This document shows positions 23,900 through 31,960 of a stretch of 56,254 bases of DNA, in pieces (position 1 is the first letter of the stretch; every line of letters starts with the position of its first letter). The notes beneath the pieces are model-generated. The model did no database searches. It was given only the letters and a program-made list of their open reading frames with translations, and was not told the origin of the DNA. The translations under genes and the position numbers were made by a program. This DNA is from Methylobacterium dankookense. GTDB lineage: Bacteria > Pseudomonadota > Alphaproteobacteria > Rhizobiales > Beijerinckiaceae. The stretch spans positions 1 to 56,254 of the forward strand of contig NZ_CABFVH010000036.1 of the NCBI RefSeq assembly GCF_902141855.1, in the 5' to 3' direction.

Positions 23900-25186
23900 T
23901 CAGGCGATCCCGGCCGGGCGGGCGACCAGGGCCTCCTCCTGCGCGCCCCCGGCGAGGTAGCGCAGGCGCATCGGGCGCAGCACGAACATGGCGAGCGCGG
24001 CGGCGGCGACGTTGAGGCCGATGATCAGCCCGAACACCGCGGTCCAGCCATAGGCGGCCGAGACCATGCTGCCGAGCGGCACCAGCATCGCGGCCGTGCC
24101 CTTGGCGGTGTAGAGGAGACCCGCATTGCTCGCCGCGAACTTCGAGCCGAACGTGTCGCCGCAGGTGGCCGGGAACAGCGAGTAGATCTCGCCGAACACC
24201 CCGAAATAGATCGCCGTGGCGAACACGAAGACCATCGGGTTGCGGCCGTAGCCGAGCAGCAGGATCACGGCGAAGGCGGCGGTGCTGAAGGCGATGAACA
24301 TCGTCTTCTCACGGCCGATCTTGTCCGAGACGAAGCCGAAGAACGGCCGGCCGAAGCCGTCGAAGATGCGGTCCAGCGAGATCGCCAGCGTCAGCGCCGC
24401 CATCTGCAGGCCGAACAGCGAGACCGGCACGTCGGCGACCTTGAAGTCGTGGGCGATCGGGGCGATCTGCGCCGCCGCCATCAGGCCGCCGGAGGCGACC
24501 ATCACGAACATCGCGTACATCACCCAGAAGACCGGGGTGCGCACGGCCTCGCGCGGGGTGCGGTCGACCTTGGACTGGGGCAGGTTCAGCACCTTGCGCT
24601 TGACCGGCGCGGAGATGCCGGGCTTGCGCAGCAGGAAGGACATCAGCACCACGATCGCGCCCTGGCCGAGGCCGAAATACAGGAAGGCGGTCTCGTAGCC
24701 GCTGGTCGCGATCAGCTTGGCGATCGGCACCACCGTGACGGCGGCGCCCGCGCCGAAGCCCGCGGCGGTGGCACCGGCGGCGAGGCCGCGGCGGTCGGGG
24801 AACCACTTGAGGGCGTTGCCGACGCAGGTGCCGTAGACCGAGCCCGCGCCGATGCCGCCGATCACGGCCGCGACGTAGAGCAGGGTGAGGCTGTCGGCGT
24901 AGGAGTTGAGCACCCAGGCGAGCGCGATCATCACGCCGCCGAAGCAGACCACGATGCGCGGGCCGTAGCGGTCCACGAACCAGGCCTCGATCGGCACGAG
25001 CCAGGTCTCGGTCGCGACGAACAGGGTGAAGGCGAACTGGATCGCGGCGCGACCCCAGTGATGCTTGGCGTCGATTGGATCGACGAACAGCGTCCAGCCG
25101 TACTGCAGGTTGGCGATCATCGCCATGCAGAGAATTCCGAAGGCGAGTTGCCACCACTTGGCGGCAGGCGGGTCGTGGCGTTCCAT
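23900..25186 (-). CDS. MFS antiporter, OxlT-like (oxalate/formate type)
   Basis: 428 aa from ATG 25186 (MERHDPPAAKWWQLAFGILC); the frame is open further upstream but that sequence is AT-rich and non-coding. Twelve predicted helices. Features of the oxalate:formate antiporter group are NLQYGWTLFVDPI at the end of helix 1, FVDRYGPRIVVCFGGV, GGIGAGSVYGTCVGNALKWF in helix 4 and DKIGREK in the central loop. Exchange of oxalate for formate across the inner membrane would fit an oxalate- or C1-using Methylobacterium. Substrate assignment is by family resemblance only. Confidence 0.8.
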   Translation of the reverse strand: MERHDPPAAKWWQLAFGILCMAMIANLQYGWTLFVDPIDAKHHWGRAAIQFAFTLFVATETWLVPIEAWFVDRYGPRIVVCFGGVMIALAWVLNSYADSLTLLYVAAVIGGIGAGSVYGTCVGNALKWFPDRRGLAAGATAAGFGAGAAVTVVPIAKLIATSGYETAFLYFGLGQGAIVVLMSFLLRKPGISAPVKRKVLNLPQSKVDRTPREAVRTPVFWVMYAMFVMVASGGLMAAAQIAPIAHDFKVADVPVSLFGLQMAALTLAISLDRIFDGFGRPFFGFVSDKIGREKTMFIAFSTAAFAVILLLGYGRNPMVFVFATAIYFGVFGEIYSLFPATCGDTFGSKFAASNAGLLYTAKGTAAMLVPLGSMVSAAYGWTAVFGLIIGLNVAAAALAMFVLRPMRLRYLAGGAQEEALVARPAGIA

Positions 25187-25330
25187 CCCTGCTTCCTTGC
25201 TCGAAGGCTTTTTCGAAGGCCCGGCTTGCCCGCCGAGTCGCGCCATCATGCAAAATTTTTCTAGGTGTGCAATATACCACGGATTAAATCGCACGCTGGC
25301 TCGTAACAGCGTGTCCGGGATGGAGCGGAT
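25187..25330. promoter_or_regulatory. AT-rich upstream region of the antiporter gene
   Basis: The stretch 25240-25310 is AT-rich compared with its surroundings (it includes the run AAAATTTTTCT) and probably holds the promoter of the minus-strand antiporter operon. No operator repeat is evident. Confidence 0.35.
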
Positions 25331-26533
25331 TCAGGGAGCGGCGCGCAGGCGCTCCAGCAGGGCGGCGTCGGCGTAGCCGTCCGCCGGCAGGCCGCCGGCG
25401 GCCTGGTAGGCGCGAATTGCCGCACGGGTGCGCGGGCCGACCTTGCCGTCCGCCGTGCCGGCCGGATGGCCGCGCTGCGCCAGCAGCGTCTGCAGCTCGC
25501 GCCGCTCGGAGGTCGTGAGCACGCGGTCGGCGCGCGGCCAGTCCCGGGCGAGGCCGGGCTCGCCGCGCAGGCGGTCGGAGAGATGCCCCACCGTCAGCGC
25601 GTAGGCCAGCGCATTGTTGTAGCGCAGGATGGTGCGGAAGTTCGGCAGGACGAGGAAGGCCGGCCCGCGGGCGCCGGCCGGCAGGAGCAGGCTCGCCCGC
25701 GCCGTCTCGGGGCCGGGCGCCGCGCGCAGGGGCCGCACGCCGAGCGCCGCCCATTCGGCGAGGCTGCGCTCGGTGGTCTCGTCGGCGAGCGCGTAGTCGA
25801 AGCCCTCGGGCAGCGCGGCCTCCGCGCCCCAGCGCTCGCCCCGCCACCAGCCCATCGCCGCGAGGTAGTTGCCCGTCGAGGCGAGCGCGTCGGGGGCCGA
25901 CCAGAGGTCGCGCCGGCCATCGCCGTCCCCGTCCACGGCATGGGCGAGGAAGACGCTCGGCATGAACTGGGTGTGGCCCAGCGCCCCGGCCCAGGAGCCG
26001 GTGAGCCGCTCGGGCGCGACCTCGCCGCGGGCGAGGATCTGCAGGGTGGCGACCAGCTCGTCCCGCCAGTAGGGGGCGCGGCCGGGATCGCCGCAGGCGA
26101 GCGTCGCGAGCGACCGCAGGGCCGGGCGCACGATGCTGGAATCGTCGAGGACGGCGCCGTAGCTCGACTCGACGCCCCAGAAGGCCACCAGGGTGAAGCG
26201 GTCGACGCCGGTCCGCGCCTCGATCCCGTCGAGCAGGGGGCCCAGCGCCTCGAGCCGCCGGCGCCCCTCCGCGACGCGCGCCTCGCCGATCCCCGCATCG
26301 AGATAGGCCCAGACCGGCCGGACGAACTCCGCCTGGTTCTGCGTGGCGGCGAGCACCTGGGGGTCGGGGGCGAGGCCGAGGAGCTGCTCGCCCAGCAGCG
26401 GCTGCGGGACGCCGCGGGCCTGCGCGGCCTCCGCGATGTCGAGCAGGCAGAGGCCGAAGGGCTGCCCCTCGGCCTGCGCCGCGGGCGACGCGACGAGCGC
26501 CGCGCCGATCAGAAGAGCCCGTGTGCCGCGCAT
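25331..26533 (-). CDS. Lytic murein transglycosylase (MltB family) with peptidoglycan-binding domain
   Basis: 400 aa from ATG 26533, with a signal peptide (LLIGAALVASPAAQA). The SLT-2/MltB catalytic domain spans about residues 30-310. The catalytic Glu is in FWGVESSYG (about residue 120), with further family motifs SWAGALGHTQFMPS and DLWSAPDALASTGNYLAAMG. Residues about 335-395 form a PG_binding_1 domain (LQTLLAQRGHPAGTADGKVG, then PRTRAAIRAYQ). It cleaves the MurNAc-GlcNAc bond in the periplasm with 1,6-anhydro product formation, for wall remodelling. Single gene, followed by palindromic repeats. Confidence 0.9.
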   Translation of the reverse strand: MRGTRALLIGAALVASPAAQAEGQPFGLCLLDIAEAAQARGVPQPLLGEQLLGLAPDPQVLAATQNQAEFVRPVWAYLDAGIGEARVAEGRRRLEALGPLLDGIEARTGVDRFTLVAFWGVESSYGAVLDDSSIVRPALRSLATLACGDPGRAPYWRDELVATLQILARGEVAPERLTGSWAGALGHTQFMPSVFLAHAVDGDGDGRRDLWSAPDALASTGNYLAAMGWWRGERWGAEAALPEGFDYALADETTERSLAEWAALGVRPLRAAPGPETARASLLLPAGARGPAFLVLPNFRTILRYNNALAYALTVGHLSDRLRGEPGLARDWPRADRVLTTSERRELQTLLAQRGHPAGTADGKVGPRTRAAIRAYQAAGGLPADGYADAALLERLRAAP

Positions 26534-26593
26534 GCCCGTCCCCGCCTCACCCACGATGCGGGGGCCTATAGCACGCGTCCCGAATCCGGGATT

Positions 26594-26637
26594 CCAAAGG
26601 GATCATCCCTTTGGCGGGTCCAGGGCGGAGCCCTGGA
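26594..26637. repeat. Paired palindromes, intergenic repeat family copy 1
   Basis: CCAAAGGGATCATCCCTTTGG (26594-26614) is a perfect palindrome around a single C, followed by TCCAGGGCGGAGCCCTGGA (26619-26637), another hairpin with a GGA loop. The first palindrome recurs exactly at 31279-31299 with a similar second hairpin, so this is a dispersed intergenic element. It may act as a bidirectional transcript terminator. Confidence 0.75.
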
Positions 26638-26648
26638 GGATCCCGCGA

Positions 26649-26801
26649 TCAGGAGCCCCGCCGCGCGGCGTCGCGGGACGTGTCGTCCGTCTGCGGGGGC
26701 GGGGAGTGCGGGCCCGGATGCGGCTCGGGGCGCGGCCGGTCCGCGCCCGTGGCGGGGCCCTGGGGCGGCTTCCGGGGCGTGTCGCGGCGATCGTCGGCCA
26801 T
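26649..26801 (-). CDS. Small Pro/Arg/Asp-rich protein, 50 aa
   Basis: Begins at ATG 26801, 11 bp after the stop of the YciF-like gene. The intervening bases, TGAGGAGACCGGCC, supply an AGGAG ribosome-binding site that overlaps the upstream stop codon, so translation is probably coupled. The product is hydrophilic and Pro-rich (MADDRRDTPRKPPQGPATGA...), probably unstructured. No family recognised. Confidence 0.55.
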   Translation of the reverse strand: MADDRRDTPRKPPQGPATGADRPRPEPHPGPHSPPPQTDDTSRDAARRGS

Positions 26802-26812
26802 GGCCGGTCTCC

Positions 26813-27316
26813 TCAGGCCGCCTTCCGGTTCACCTGGGCTTCCGCCATGTCGGTGAGCCGCTTGTCGGTGGCCTTCTCCTCGTCGAGGGTCTGCTGCAGC
26901 ACGCCCGCGCAATCGTCGCGGCCGAGGCGCTTGGCCCAGGCGATCAGCGAGCCGTAGCGGGTGATCTCGTAATGCTCCACCGCCTGCGCCGCGGCGATGA
27001 GGGCGGCGTCGAGCACGTCCTTGTCGGCGACCTCGCCCGCGGTCTCGTTGGTTTCCTTGATGATGCCGTCGATCGCCGGGCAATCCACGGCCTTGGGCTG
27101 GTGCCCGTGCATCTGGAAGACCTGCTCCAGGCGCTTGATCTGGCCCTCGGTCTCGCGCAGATGCGTCTCGAAGCCCTGCTTGAGTTGCGGATCGGTCGCC
27201 TTGGCGATCATCTTCGGCAGCGCCTTCGTGATCTGGTTCTCGGCGTAGTAGACGTCCTGCAAGGTGTGCACGAACAGGTCGTCGAGGGTCTTGATGTCTC
27301 GCGTGAACAGGCCCAT
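26813..27316 (-). CDS. YciE/YciF-type ferritin-like protein (DUF892)
   Basis: 167 aa from ATG 27316. It begins MGLFTRDIKTLDDLFVHTLQ and continues DVYYAENQITKALPKM, the family's first metal-coordinating helix. Further Glu/His ligands appear as THLRETEGQIKRLEQVF and ALIAAAQAVEHYEITRYGSL, giving the expected four-helix bundle of about 160 residues. Members are stress-induced and carry a dinuclear metal site. In Methylobacterium-like genomes several copies are common. Upstream DNA reads into an open but non-coding frame. Confidence 0.9.
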   Translation of the reverse strand: MGLFTRDIKTLDDLFVHTLQDVYYAENQITKALPKMIAKATDPQLKQGFETHLRETEGQIKRLEQVFQMHGHQPKAVDCPAIDGIIKETNETAGEVADKDVLDAALIAAAQAVEHYEITRYGSLIAWAKRLGRDDCAGVLQQTLDEEKATDKRLTDMAEAQVNRKAA

Positions 27317-27560
27317 CGCGTACTCCTGGCGTTCTGTGAGGCTCGAGCGGCCGGCCTCGCGGCGCGGCCCGTATCCGACAGGGGAAGCCCAGTCCGGCCA
27401 TCGCGGTTCCGGAGATCGTCCGAGATCTTCGCGAAGATCCGACCAGTAAAGCTGCGCCTTTTCGAAGACGAACATGATCATATCCCCGGCTCGGGTCGAG
27501 GCAGCCGATCGGGCCCGTCCGCGGTTGGTTCCGGCGACCGCCGGCGCCGAGGAGGCCGCG

Positions 27561-28238
27561 ATGGAGGCCGCGATGCCGAACCCAGCCCTGGCCCGCATGG
27601 TGGAGGAGCAGATCGTGCGGCGGGGCCTGCGCGATCCCGCCGTGCTCGATGCGATGCGCAGCGTCCCGCGCGCGGCCTTCGTGCGGCCGGGCTTCGAGGC
27701 CGCGGCCTATGACGACGGTCCCCTGCCGATCGGCGAGGGCCAGACCCTGTCGCAACCCTACATCGTCGCGCTGATGGCCGAGGCGGCCGGCCTCCGCCCC
27801 GGCGCCCGGGTGCTGGAGGTGGGGGCGGGCTCGGGCTACGCGGCGGCGGTGCTGGCCGCGCTCGGCGCCGAGGTCCACGCCATCGAGCGGCAGCCGGCCC
27901 TCGCCGAGGCGGCGCGGATGCGCCTCGCGCGGCTCGGCTACGGCAGGGTGGCGCTGCGCACGGGCGACGGCAGCGCCGGCTGGCCGGAGGCGGCCCCCTT
28001 CGACGCCATCCTGGTCTCGGCGGGGGCGCCGGCTGTGCCGCGGGCGCTGAAGGCGCAGCTGGCGCTCGGCGGCCGGCTGGTGGCGCCGGTCGGGCCTGCG
28101 GGCGCGCAGACCCTCGTCGTGCTGACGCGGCGGGGCGCGGATCTCTACGCAGAGGAGGATCGCGGCCCGGTGAGCTTCGTCCCCCTCATCGGCGCCGAGG
28201 GCTGGCCGGAGGAGGGCGCCTGGCCGGGACCGGCCTGA
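27561..28238 (+). CDS. pcm: Protein-L-isoaspartate O-methyltransferase
   Basis: 225 aa from ATG 27561, which has GAGGAGG 5-8 nt upstream; ATG 27573 is an alternative. SAM-binding motif I is VLEVGAGSGYAAAVLA. The family-specific N-terminal region includes VPRAAFVRP and PLPIGEGQTLSQPYIVALMA, where the isoaspartyl substrate binds. It repairs isomerised Asp/Asn residues in aged proteins by methylating the isoaspartyl carboxylate. Cytoplasmic. Convergent with the next small gene, 3 bp away. Confidence 0.88.
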   Translation: MEAAMPNPALARMVEEQIVRRGLRDPAVLDAMRSVPRAAFVRPGFEAAAYDDGPLPIGEGQTLSQPYIVALMAEAAGLRPGARVLEVGAGSGYAAAVLAALGAEVHAIERQPALAEAARMRLARLGYGRVALRTGDGSAGWPEAAPFDAILVSAGAPAVPRALKAQLALGGRLVAPVGPAGAQTLVVLTRRGADLYAEEDRGPVSFVPLIGAEGWPEEGAWPGPA

Positions 28239-28241
28239 TCG

Positions 28242-28403
28242 CTACCGCCCGCTCCGCAGCGCGAAGCCGAGCAGCCCGAGCCCCGCCACGAGGCAGATGC
28301 CGCTCCAGCGCTCCAGGCTGACGGCCTGCTCGGGCCGGCGCAGGGAGAGCAGCGCCAGCACGACGCCGCAGACGATGCAACCGAGACTGGCCAGCGAGAC
28401 CAT
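28242..28403 (-). CDS. Small membrane protein, 53 aa, two helices
   Basis: ATG 28403 is preceded by AAGGAGTGCA, a near-perfect Shine-Dalgarno at 4-nt spacing, which is the main argument for a real gene. The product has helix 1 LASLGCIVCGVVLALLSL, a charged loop RRPEQAVSLERW, helix 2 SGICLVAGLGLLGFAL and a basic end. It ends 3 bp from the stop of the isoaspartate methyltransferase gene. Function unknown. Confidence 0.65.
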   Translation of the reverse strand: MVSLASLGCIVCGVVLALLSLRRPEQAVSLERWSGICLVAGLGLLGFALRSGR

Positions 28404-28645
28404 TGCACTCCTTCAACCGGGCGCCGGAATGCCCGCTCTATTGAACATCTTCCTGTCGCGGAAGACTTGACAGGCTGAAGGCCTGCTATAAGCCGCCTGC
28501 CGACGCAGACTTGAACCCGTCGGCGACGGACCCGGCAGCCGATGACAGGCGGGGCCGCCCCGCGGCCGCCGCGCGGCGGCGAGGTTTGCACGGCCCGCCG
28601 CCTGTGGCATGGGAACGGCCCCGTCCTCCTTGACCGGATCTGCCC

Positions 28646-29659
28646 ATGCGCACGGCGCTCACCGCCCTCGCCACGCTCGTCGCGGCCGCCCTCACGGCCG
28701 GCGCCGCCCTCGCCCAGCCGGCCCCCGTCCGCATCGGGGTGATCCCGGTCATCGGGGCCGCGCCGATCTTCGTGGCGAACGGGGAGGGCGGGCTGAAGCA
28801 GGTGGGCCTGAACCCGACCTTCACCACCTTCGAGTCCGGCCCGAACATGATCCAGGCCCTGGCCTCGGGCACGATCGACGTCTACGTGGCCGGCATCGCG
28901 CCGCTGGCGGTGGCGCGCACCAAGAACATCGACGTGCGCGTGGTCGCCGCCACCGCGGTCGAGGAGATGGTGTTCGTGGCCGGCCCCAAGCTCGCGCCCT
29001 ACTTCGCGGCGGCTGCCGACAAGGCCGAGGCCTTCCGCCAGTTCAAGGCGAAGGAGGGCCGCCCCGCCCGGCTCGCCACGCAGCCCCCCGGCTCGGTGCC
29101 GAACACCACGCTCCAGCACTGGCTCTGGACCGTCGCCAAGGCCGACAAGGCCGACGCGCAGATCGTGGCGATGGGCATCGACGCCACGCAGCAGGCGCTG
29201 CTGGCCGGCGCCGTCGACGGCGCCTCGATCCGCGAGCCGGCGCTGACCATCGTCCAGGCCCGCAACCCGGCGATCAAGCTGCTGGCCACCGGCGCCGAGA
29301 TGTTCCCCGACCAGCCGGGCACCGTGGTCGCGGTCTCGGGCGCCTTCGCCGACAAGAACCCGGCCGCCGTGCAGGGCCTCGTGGACGCCCTGGTGAAGGC
29401 CACCGAGACCCTCAAGACCGATCCCGACAAGGCGGCCCCGGCCGTCGAGCAGGCGCTGGGCAAGGGCATCACCGACCTCGCCACCATCCGCAAGGCGCTG
29501 ACCTCGCCGGCCGCCAAGTTCACCGCCGATCCGCGCGTCATCGTCGAGGCGACCAAGGCGATGCAGGATTATCAGGTCAGCATCGGCACCCTCGACAAGG
29601 CGGTGCCGATGGATGGCCTGTTCGTGCCGGGCTTCTACGAGAAGGCCGTGAAGCGCTGA
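28646..29659 (+). CDS. ABC transporter substrate-binding protein (NitT/TauT/SsuA class)
   Basis: 337 aa. Signal peptide MRTALTALATLVAAALTAGA ending ALA. The mature chain starts VRIGVIPVIGAAPIFVANGE, then FESGPNMIQALASGTIDVYVAG, the characteristic first lobe of this class. It is the first gene of a complete importer operon with the permease and ATPase below. Ligand candidates from the class are sulfonates, taurine, nitrate, thiamine precursors or similar small anions or heterocycles; nothing narrows it further. A TTGACA/TATAAG pair at about 28467-28492 lies upstream, but its 14-bp spacing is too short to be called a promoter. Confidence 0.9.
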   Translation: MRTALTALATLVAAALTAGAALAQPAPVRIGVIPVIGAAPIFVANGEGGLKQVGLNPTFTTFESGPNMIQALASGTIDVYVAGIAPLAVARTKNIDVRVVAATAVEEMVFVAGPKLAPYFAAAADKAEAFRQFKAKEGRPARLATQPPGSVPNTTLQHWLWTVAKADKADAQIVAMGIDATQQALLAGAVDGASIREPALTIVQARNPAIKLLATGAEMFPDQPGTVVAVSGAFADKNPAAVQGLVDALVKATETLKTDPDKAAPAVEQALGKGITDLATIRKALTSPAAKFTADPRVIVEATKAMQDYQVSIGTLDKAVPMDGLFVPGFYEKAVKR

Positions 29660-29690
29660 TGCCGGCCTGCACTTGAAGAACAGGATAAAG

Positions 29691-29744
29691 ATGATCGTCA
29701 TCAACGGCTTGGAGCCGGTCTTTCACGTGAAGAACCGGCGCTAG
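29691..29744 (+). CDS. Possible 17-codon leader peptide ORF
   Basis: ATG 29691 to TAG 29744 encodes MIVINGLEPVFHVKNRR, with AGGA 5 nt upstream. It ends 4 bp before the permease start. The second half of the ORF coincides with the 26-bp near-palindrome. It could couple translation into the permease or be fortuitous. Confidence 0.25.
   Translation: MIVINGLEPVFHVKNRR
29714..29739 (+). promoter_or_regulatory. 26-bp near-palindrome between binding-protein and permease genes
   Basis: Two 13-bp halves centred on CACGTG match at 11 of 13 positions (outer GCCGGT/ACCGGC and inner TTCAC/GTGAA). In ABC operons an RNA hairpin at this place often stabilises the upstream binding-protein message relative to the membrane components. 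Alternatively it is a dimeric regulator site. Confidence 0.45.
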
Positions 29745-29748
29745 GGCG

Positions 29749-30501
29749 ATGCAGCTGATCCGCAGCACGGCGCTCGCCGCGGCCGGGCTCCTCGCCTTCC
29801 TGGTCCTGTGGGAGGCGGTGCCCCGGCTCGGCCTCGTCAACCCGGCCTTCCTGCCGCCGCCGAGCACGATCCCCGCCGCCTTCCTGCGCGAGATCGAGCT
29901 CGGCGTCTGGCTCACCGCCGTGCTGTCGAGCCTCAGCCACTACGTGGCCGGCCTCTGCGCCGGGGCGGGCGCGGGCATCGCGCTCGGCCTCGTCAGCGGC
30001 ATGTCGCGCGGCTTCGAGGCGTTCACCGCCTGGGTGGTGCGGCTGCTGCGCCCGATCCCCGGCCTCGCCTGGGTGCCCTTCGCGATCATCTGGTTCGGGG
30101 TCGAGCCCTCGGCCGCCGTGTTCATCATCGCGGTCGGCGTGTTCTGGATCGTGTTCTTCGCGACGCAAGGCGCCGTGCGCGGCGTCGACCGCGACCTCGT
30201 CGAGGTGGCCCAGGCCTTCGGCTTCCGCGGGCCCCTGCAGCGGCTCGTCAAGATCCTGCTGCCGGCGGCGACCCCCGGCATCCTGGTCGGCCTGCGCACG
30301 GCCCTCGGCCAGGCCTGGATGGCGGTGGTGGCGGCCGAGATCTTCGGCGTGCCCGGCGTCGGCCAGCGCATGATGCAGGCCTCCTCGCTCCTCTCCACCG
30401 ACATCGTCGTCGTCTACATGCTGACCATGGCCGGCCTCTACGGCCTGTTCGATTCCGCCTTCGTCGCCCTTCAGGGCTGGCTCCTGCGCTGGCGGGCCTG
30501 A
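29749..30501 (+). CDS. ABC transporter permease (SsuC/TauC class)
   Basis: 250 aa with about six membrane helices. The ATPase-contact EAA loop is visible as DLVEVAQAFGFRGPLQRLVKI...LPAATPGILVGLRTALGQAW. It begins ALAAAGLLAFLVLWEAVPRL, typical of the family. It stops 2 bp before the ATPase gene. It forms the homodimeric channel of the importer encoded with the flanking genes. Confidence 0.9.
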   Translation: MQLIRSTALAAAGLLAFLVLWEAVPRLGLVNPAFLPPPSTIPAAFLREIELGVWLTAVLSSLSHYVAGLCAGAGAGIALGLVSGMSRGFEAFTAWVVRLLRPIPGLAWVPFAIIWFGVEPSAAVFIIAVGVFWIVFFATQGAVRGVDRDLVEVAQAFGFRGPLQRLVKILLPAATPGILVGLRTALGQAWMAVVAAEIFGVPGVGQRMMQASSLLSTDIVVVYMLTMAGLYGLFDSAFVALQGWLLRWRA

Positions 30502-30503
30502 CC

Positions 30504-31262
30504 ATGCCGGAACCGATCATCGACATCCGGGCCCTCAGCCTCGCCTATGGCGAGGGCGAGAGCCGCAACGTGGTGCTGGAATCCCTCGATCTCGCGGTCG
30601 CCCGCGGCGAGGTGCTGGTCATCGTCGGCGAGTCCGGCGTCGGCAAGTCGACGCTGCTGCGCGTGCTGATGGGCTTGAGCCGGCCGAGCGGCGGCAGCGT
30701 CGCGGTCCATGCCCGGCCCGATTGCCGCACGCCCATGGCCATGGTCTTCCAGGACGCGCGCCTGCTGCCCTGGCGGCGGGTCATCGACAACGTGGCCTTC
30801 GGCCTCGAAGGCTCCGGCCTGTCGCGCGGCCAGCGCCGGGAGCGGGCGCGGGCCATGCTGGCGCTGGTCGGCCTCTCCGATCTCGCCGGGCGCTGGCCGC
30901 ACCAGCTCTCCGGCGGCCAGCGCCAGCGCGTGGCCATCGCCCGGGCGCTCGCCGTCGAGCCCGACGTGCTCCTGATGGACGAGCCGTTCTCGGCCCTCGA
31001 CAGCTTCACCCGCGAGGGGCTGCAGGACGAGTTGCAGCGCATCACCGCGGAGACCGGCAAGACGGTGCTCTTCGTCACCCACGACATCGACGAGGCGGTC
31101 ACCATCGCCGACCGCGTCGTGGTGATCGCCGGCCCCCCGGGCCGGATCGCCGCCGAGGTGCGGATCGACCTGCCCCGCCCGCGCCTGCGCCGGGACGCGA
31201 CCCTCCAGGACATCGCCCGGCAGCTCCGCGCCGAACTCTCCCGCCGCTCGGCCGAGCTGTAG
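30504..31262 (+). CDS. ABC transporter ATP-binding protein (SsuB/TauB class)
   Basis: 252 aa from ATG 30504. Walker A is GESGVGKST, the Q-loop is MVFQDARLLPWRRV, the ABC signature is LSGGQRQRVAIARAL, Walker B is VLLMDEPFSALD, and the switch His is in FVTHDIDEAV. DARLLPWRRV is typical of the nitrate/sulfonate/taurine group. It drives the importer formed with the preceding permease and binding protein. The operon is followed by hairpin-rich repeats. Confidence 0.93.
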   Translation: MPEPIIDIRALSLAYGEGESRNVVLESLDLAVARGEVLVIVGESGVGKSTLLRVLMGLSRPSGGSVAVHARPDCRTPMAMVFQDARLLPWRRVIDNVAFGLEGSGLSRGQRRERARAMLALVGLSDLAGRWPHQLSGGQRQRVAIARALAVEPDVLLMDEPFSALDSFTREGLQDELQRITAETGKTVLFVTHDIDEAVTIADRVVVIAGPPGRIAAEVRIDLPRPRLRRDATLQDIARQLRAELSRRSAEL

Positions 31263-31278
31263 CTCGCGGTCCGGGATC

Positions 31279-31372
31279 CCAAAGGGATCATCCCTTTGGC
31301 GGGGTCTCGGGGCGGAGCCCCGAGGTCTTCCAGGGCTCCGCCCCGGACCCGCGAGAGGGATGATCCCTCTCG
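31279..31372. repeat. Palindrome cluster, intergenic repeat family copy 2
   Basis: Three hairpins in a row: CCAAAGGGATCATCCCTTTGG (31279-31299, identical to 26594-26614), CTCGGGGCGGAGCCCCGAG (just after), and CGAGAGGGATGATCCCTCTCG (31352-31372). Together they fill the gap between convergent transcription units and could end transcripts from both sides. Confidence 0.75.
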
Positions 31373-31382
31373 ACTCCCGGGC

Positions 31383-31673
31383 CTATGACCCCCAGAGGCG
31401 CAGGAGCGCGTAGCCCGCGAGCGCGGCGGCACCGAGGACGCGCCGCCAGGGATTGACCCCGCGCAGCACCTCGTCGAGCGCCCACCACGCGAAGGCGAGG
31501 TCGGCGGCGACGCGGAGCGCCGTGCCGGCGCCGCCCGCAGGCGCGAGGATCCGGCCCGCGGCGGCGAGGCCGAGGAACAGCCAGAGCGGCAGGTTCGGCC
31601 ATTGCGCGATCGTGATCCGCCCGTCGACGCGGCTGCGGAAGGTCCAGTCCAGGGCGCGCCGGAGGCGTTCCAC
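31383..31673 (-). CDS. Small membrane protein, hypothetical
   Basis: 96 aa from GTG 31673, 4 bp downstream of the stop of the preceding 60-aa gene, so probably translationally coupled. The sequence has a basic start (VERLRRALDWTFRSRVDGR), then about two or three hydrophobic helices (LWLFLGLAAAGRILAPAG, LRVAADLAFAWWALDEVL, VLGAAALAGYALLRLWG). Function unknown. It is the last gene of the minus-strand series that begins with the ABC operon, though possibly with its own promoter. Confidence 0.6.
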   Translation of the reverse strand: MERLRRALDWTFRSRVDGRITIAQWPNLPLWLFLGLAAAGRILAPAGGAGTALRVAADLAFAWWALDEVLRGVNPWRRVLGAAALAGYALLRLWGS

Positions 31674-31677
31674 CGGC

Positions 31678-31860
31678 TCAGCCGCGCTCGGCCTCGGCCC
31701 GCCGGATCGGCGCGCAGATCTCCGGGCTGATCTTGTCGAGATGCACGCAGGCCGTGTCGCGGTACCAGGCCCGCAGGGCCGGCTGGCCCGGCGCCACATA
31801 GATGCCGACGAGGATGAAGCCGGCCCCGAGGAGCACGAGCAGGAGGATGAGGTTGCGCAT
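31678..31860 (-). CDS. Small membrane-anchored protein, 60 aa
   Basis: ATG 31860. An N-terminal helix (NLILLLVLLGAGFILVGIYV) is followed by a short soluble tail APGQPALRAWYRDTACVHLD and a final KISPEICAPIRRAEAERG with two Cys that may pair in the periplasm. It lies immediately upstream of, and is coupled to, the 96-aa membrane protein. No function is known to me. Confidence 0.65.
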   Translation of the reverse strand: MRNLILLLVLLGAGFILVGIYVAPGQPALRAWYRDTACVHLDKISPEICAPIRRAEAERG

Positions 31861-31960
31861 GGCGGGCCGGGGGGTTCGAGCGGCTACGCTGCCCCAACGC
31901 GTCGGCCCGCCAACCGCTCCCCGGTGGCGAAGCCCCGGTGTATTCCGCTCCGCCGAGGCC

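Noticed and set aside
28466..28492. TTGACA...TATAAG promoter upstream of the NitT/TauT-type operon
   Set aside because: The hexamers are only 14 bp apart, too short for a sigma-70-type promoter; not reported as a promoter.
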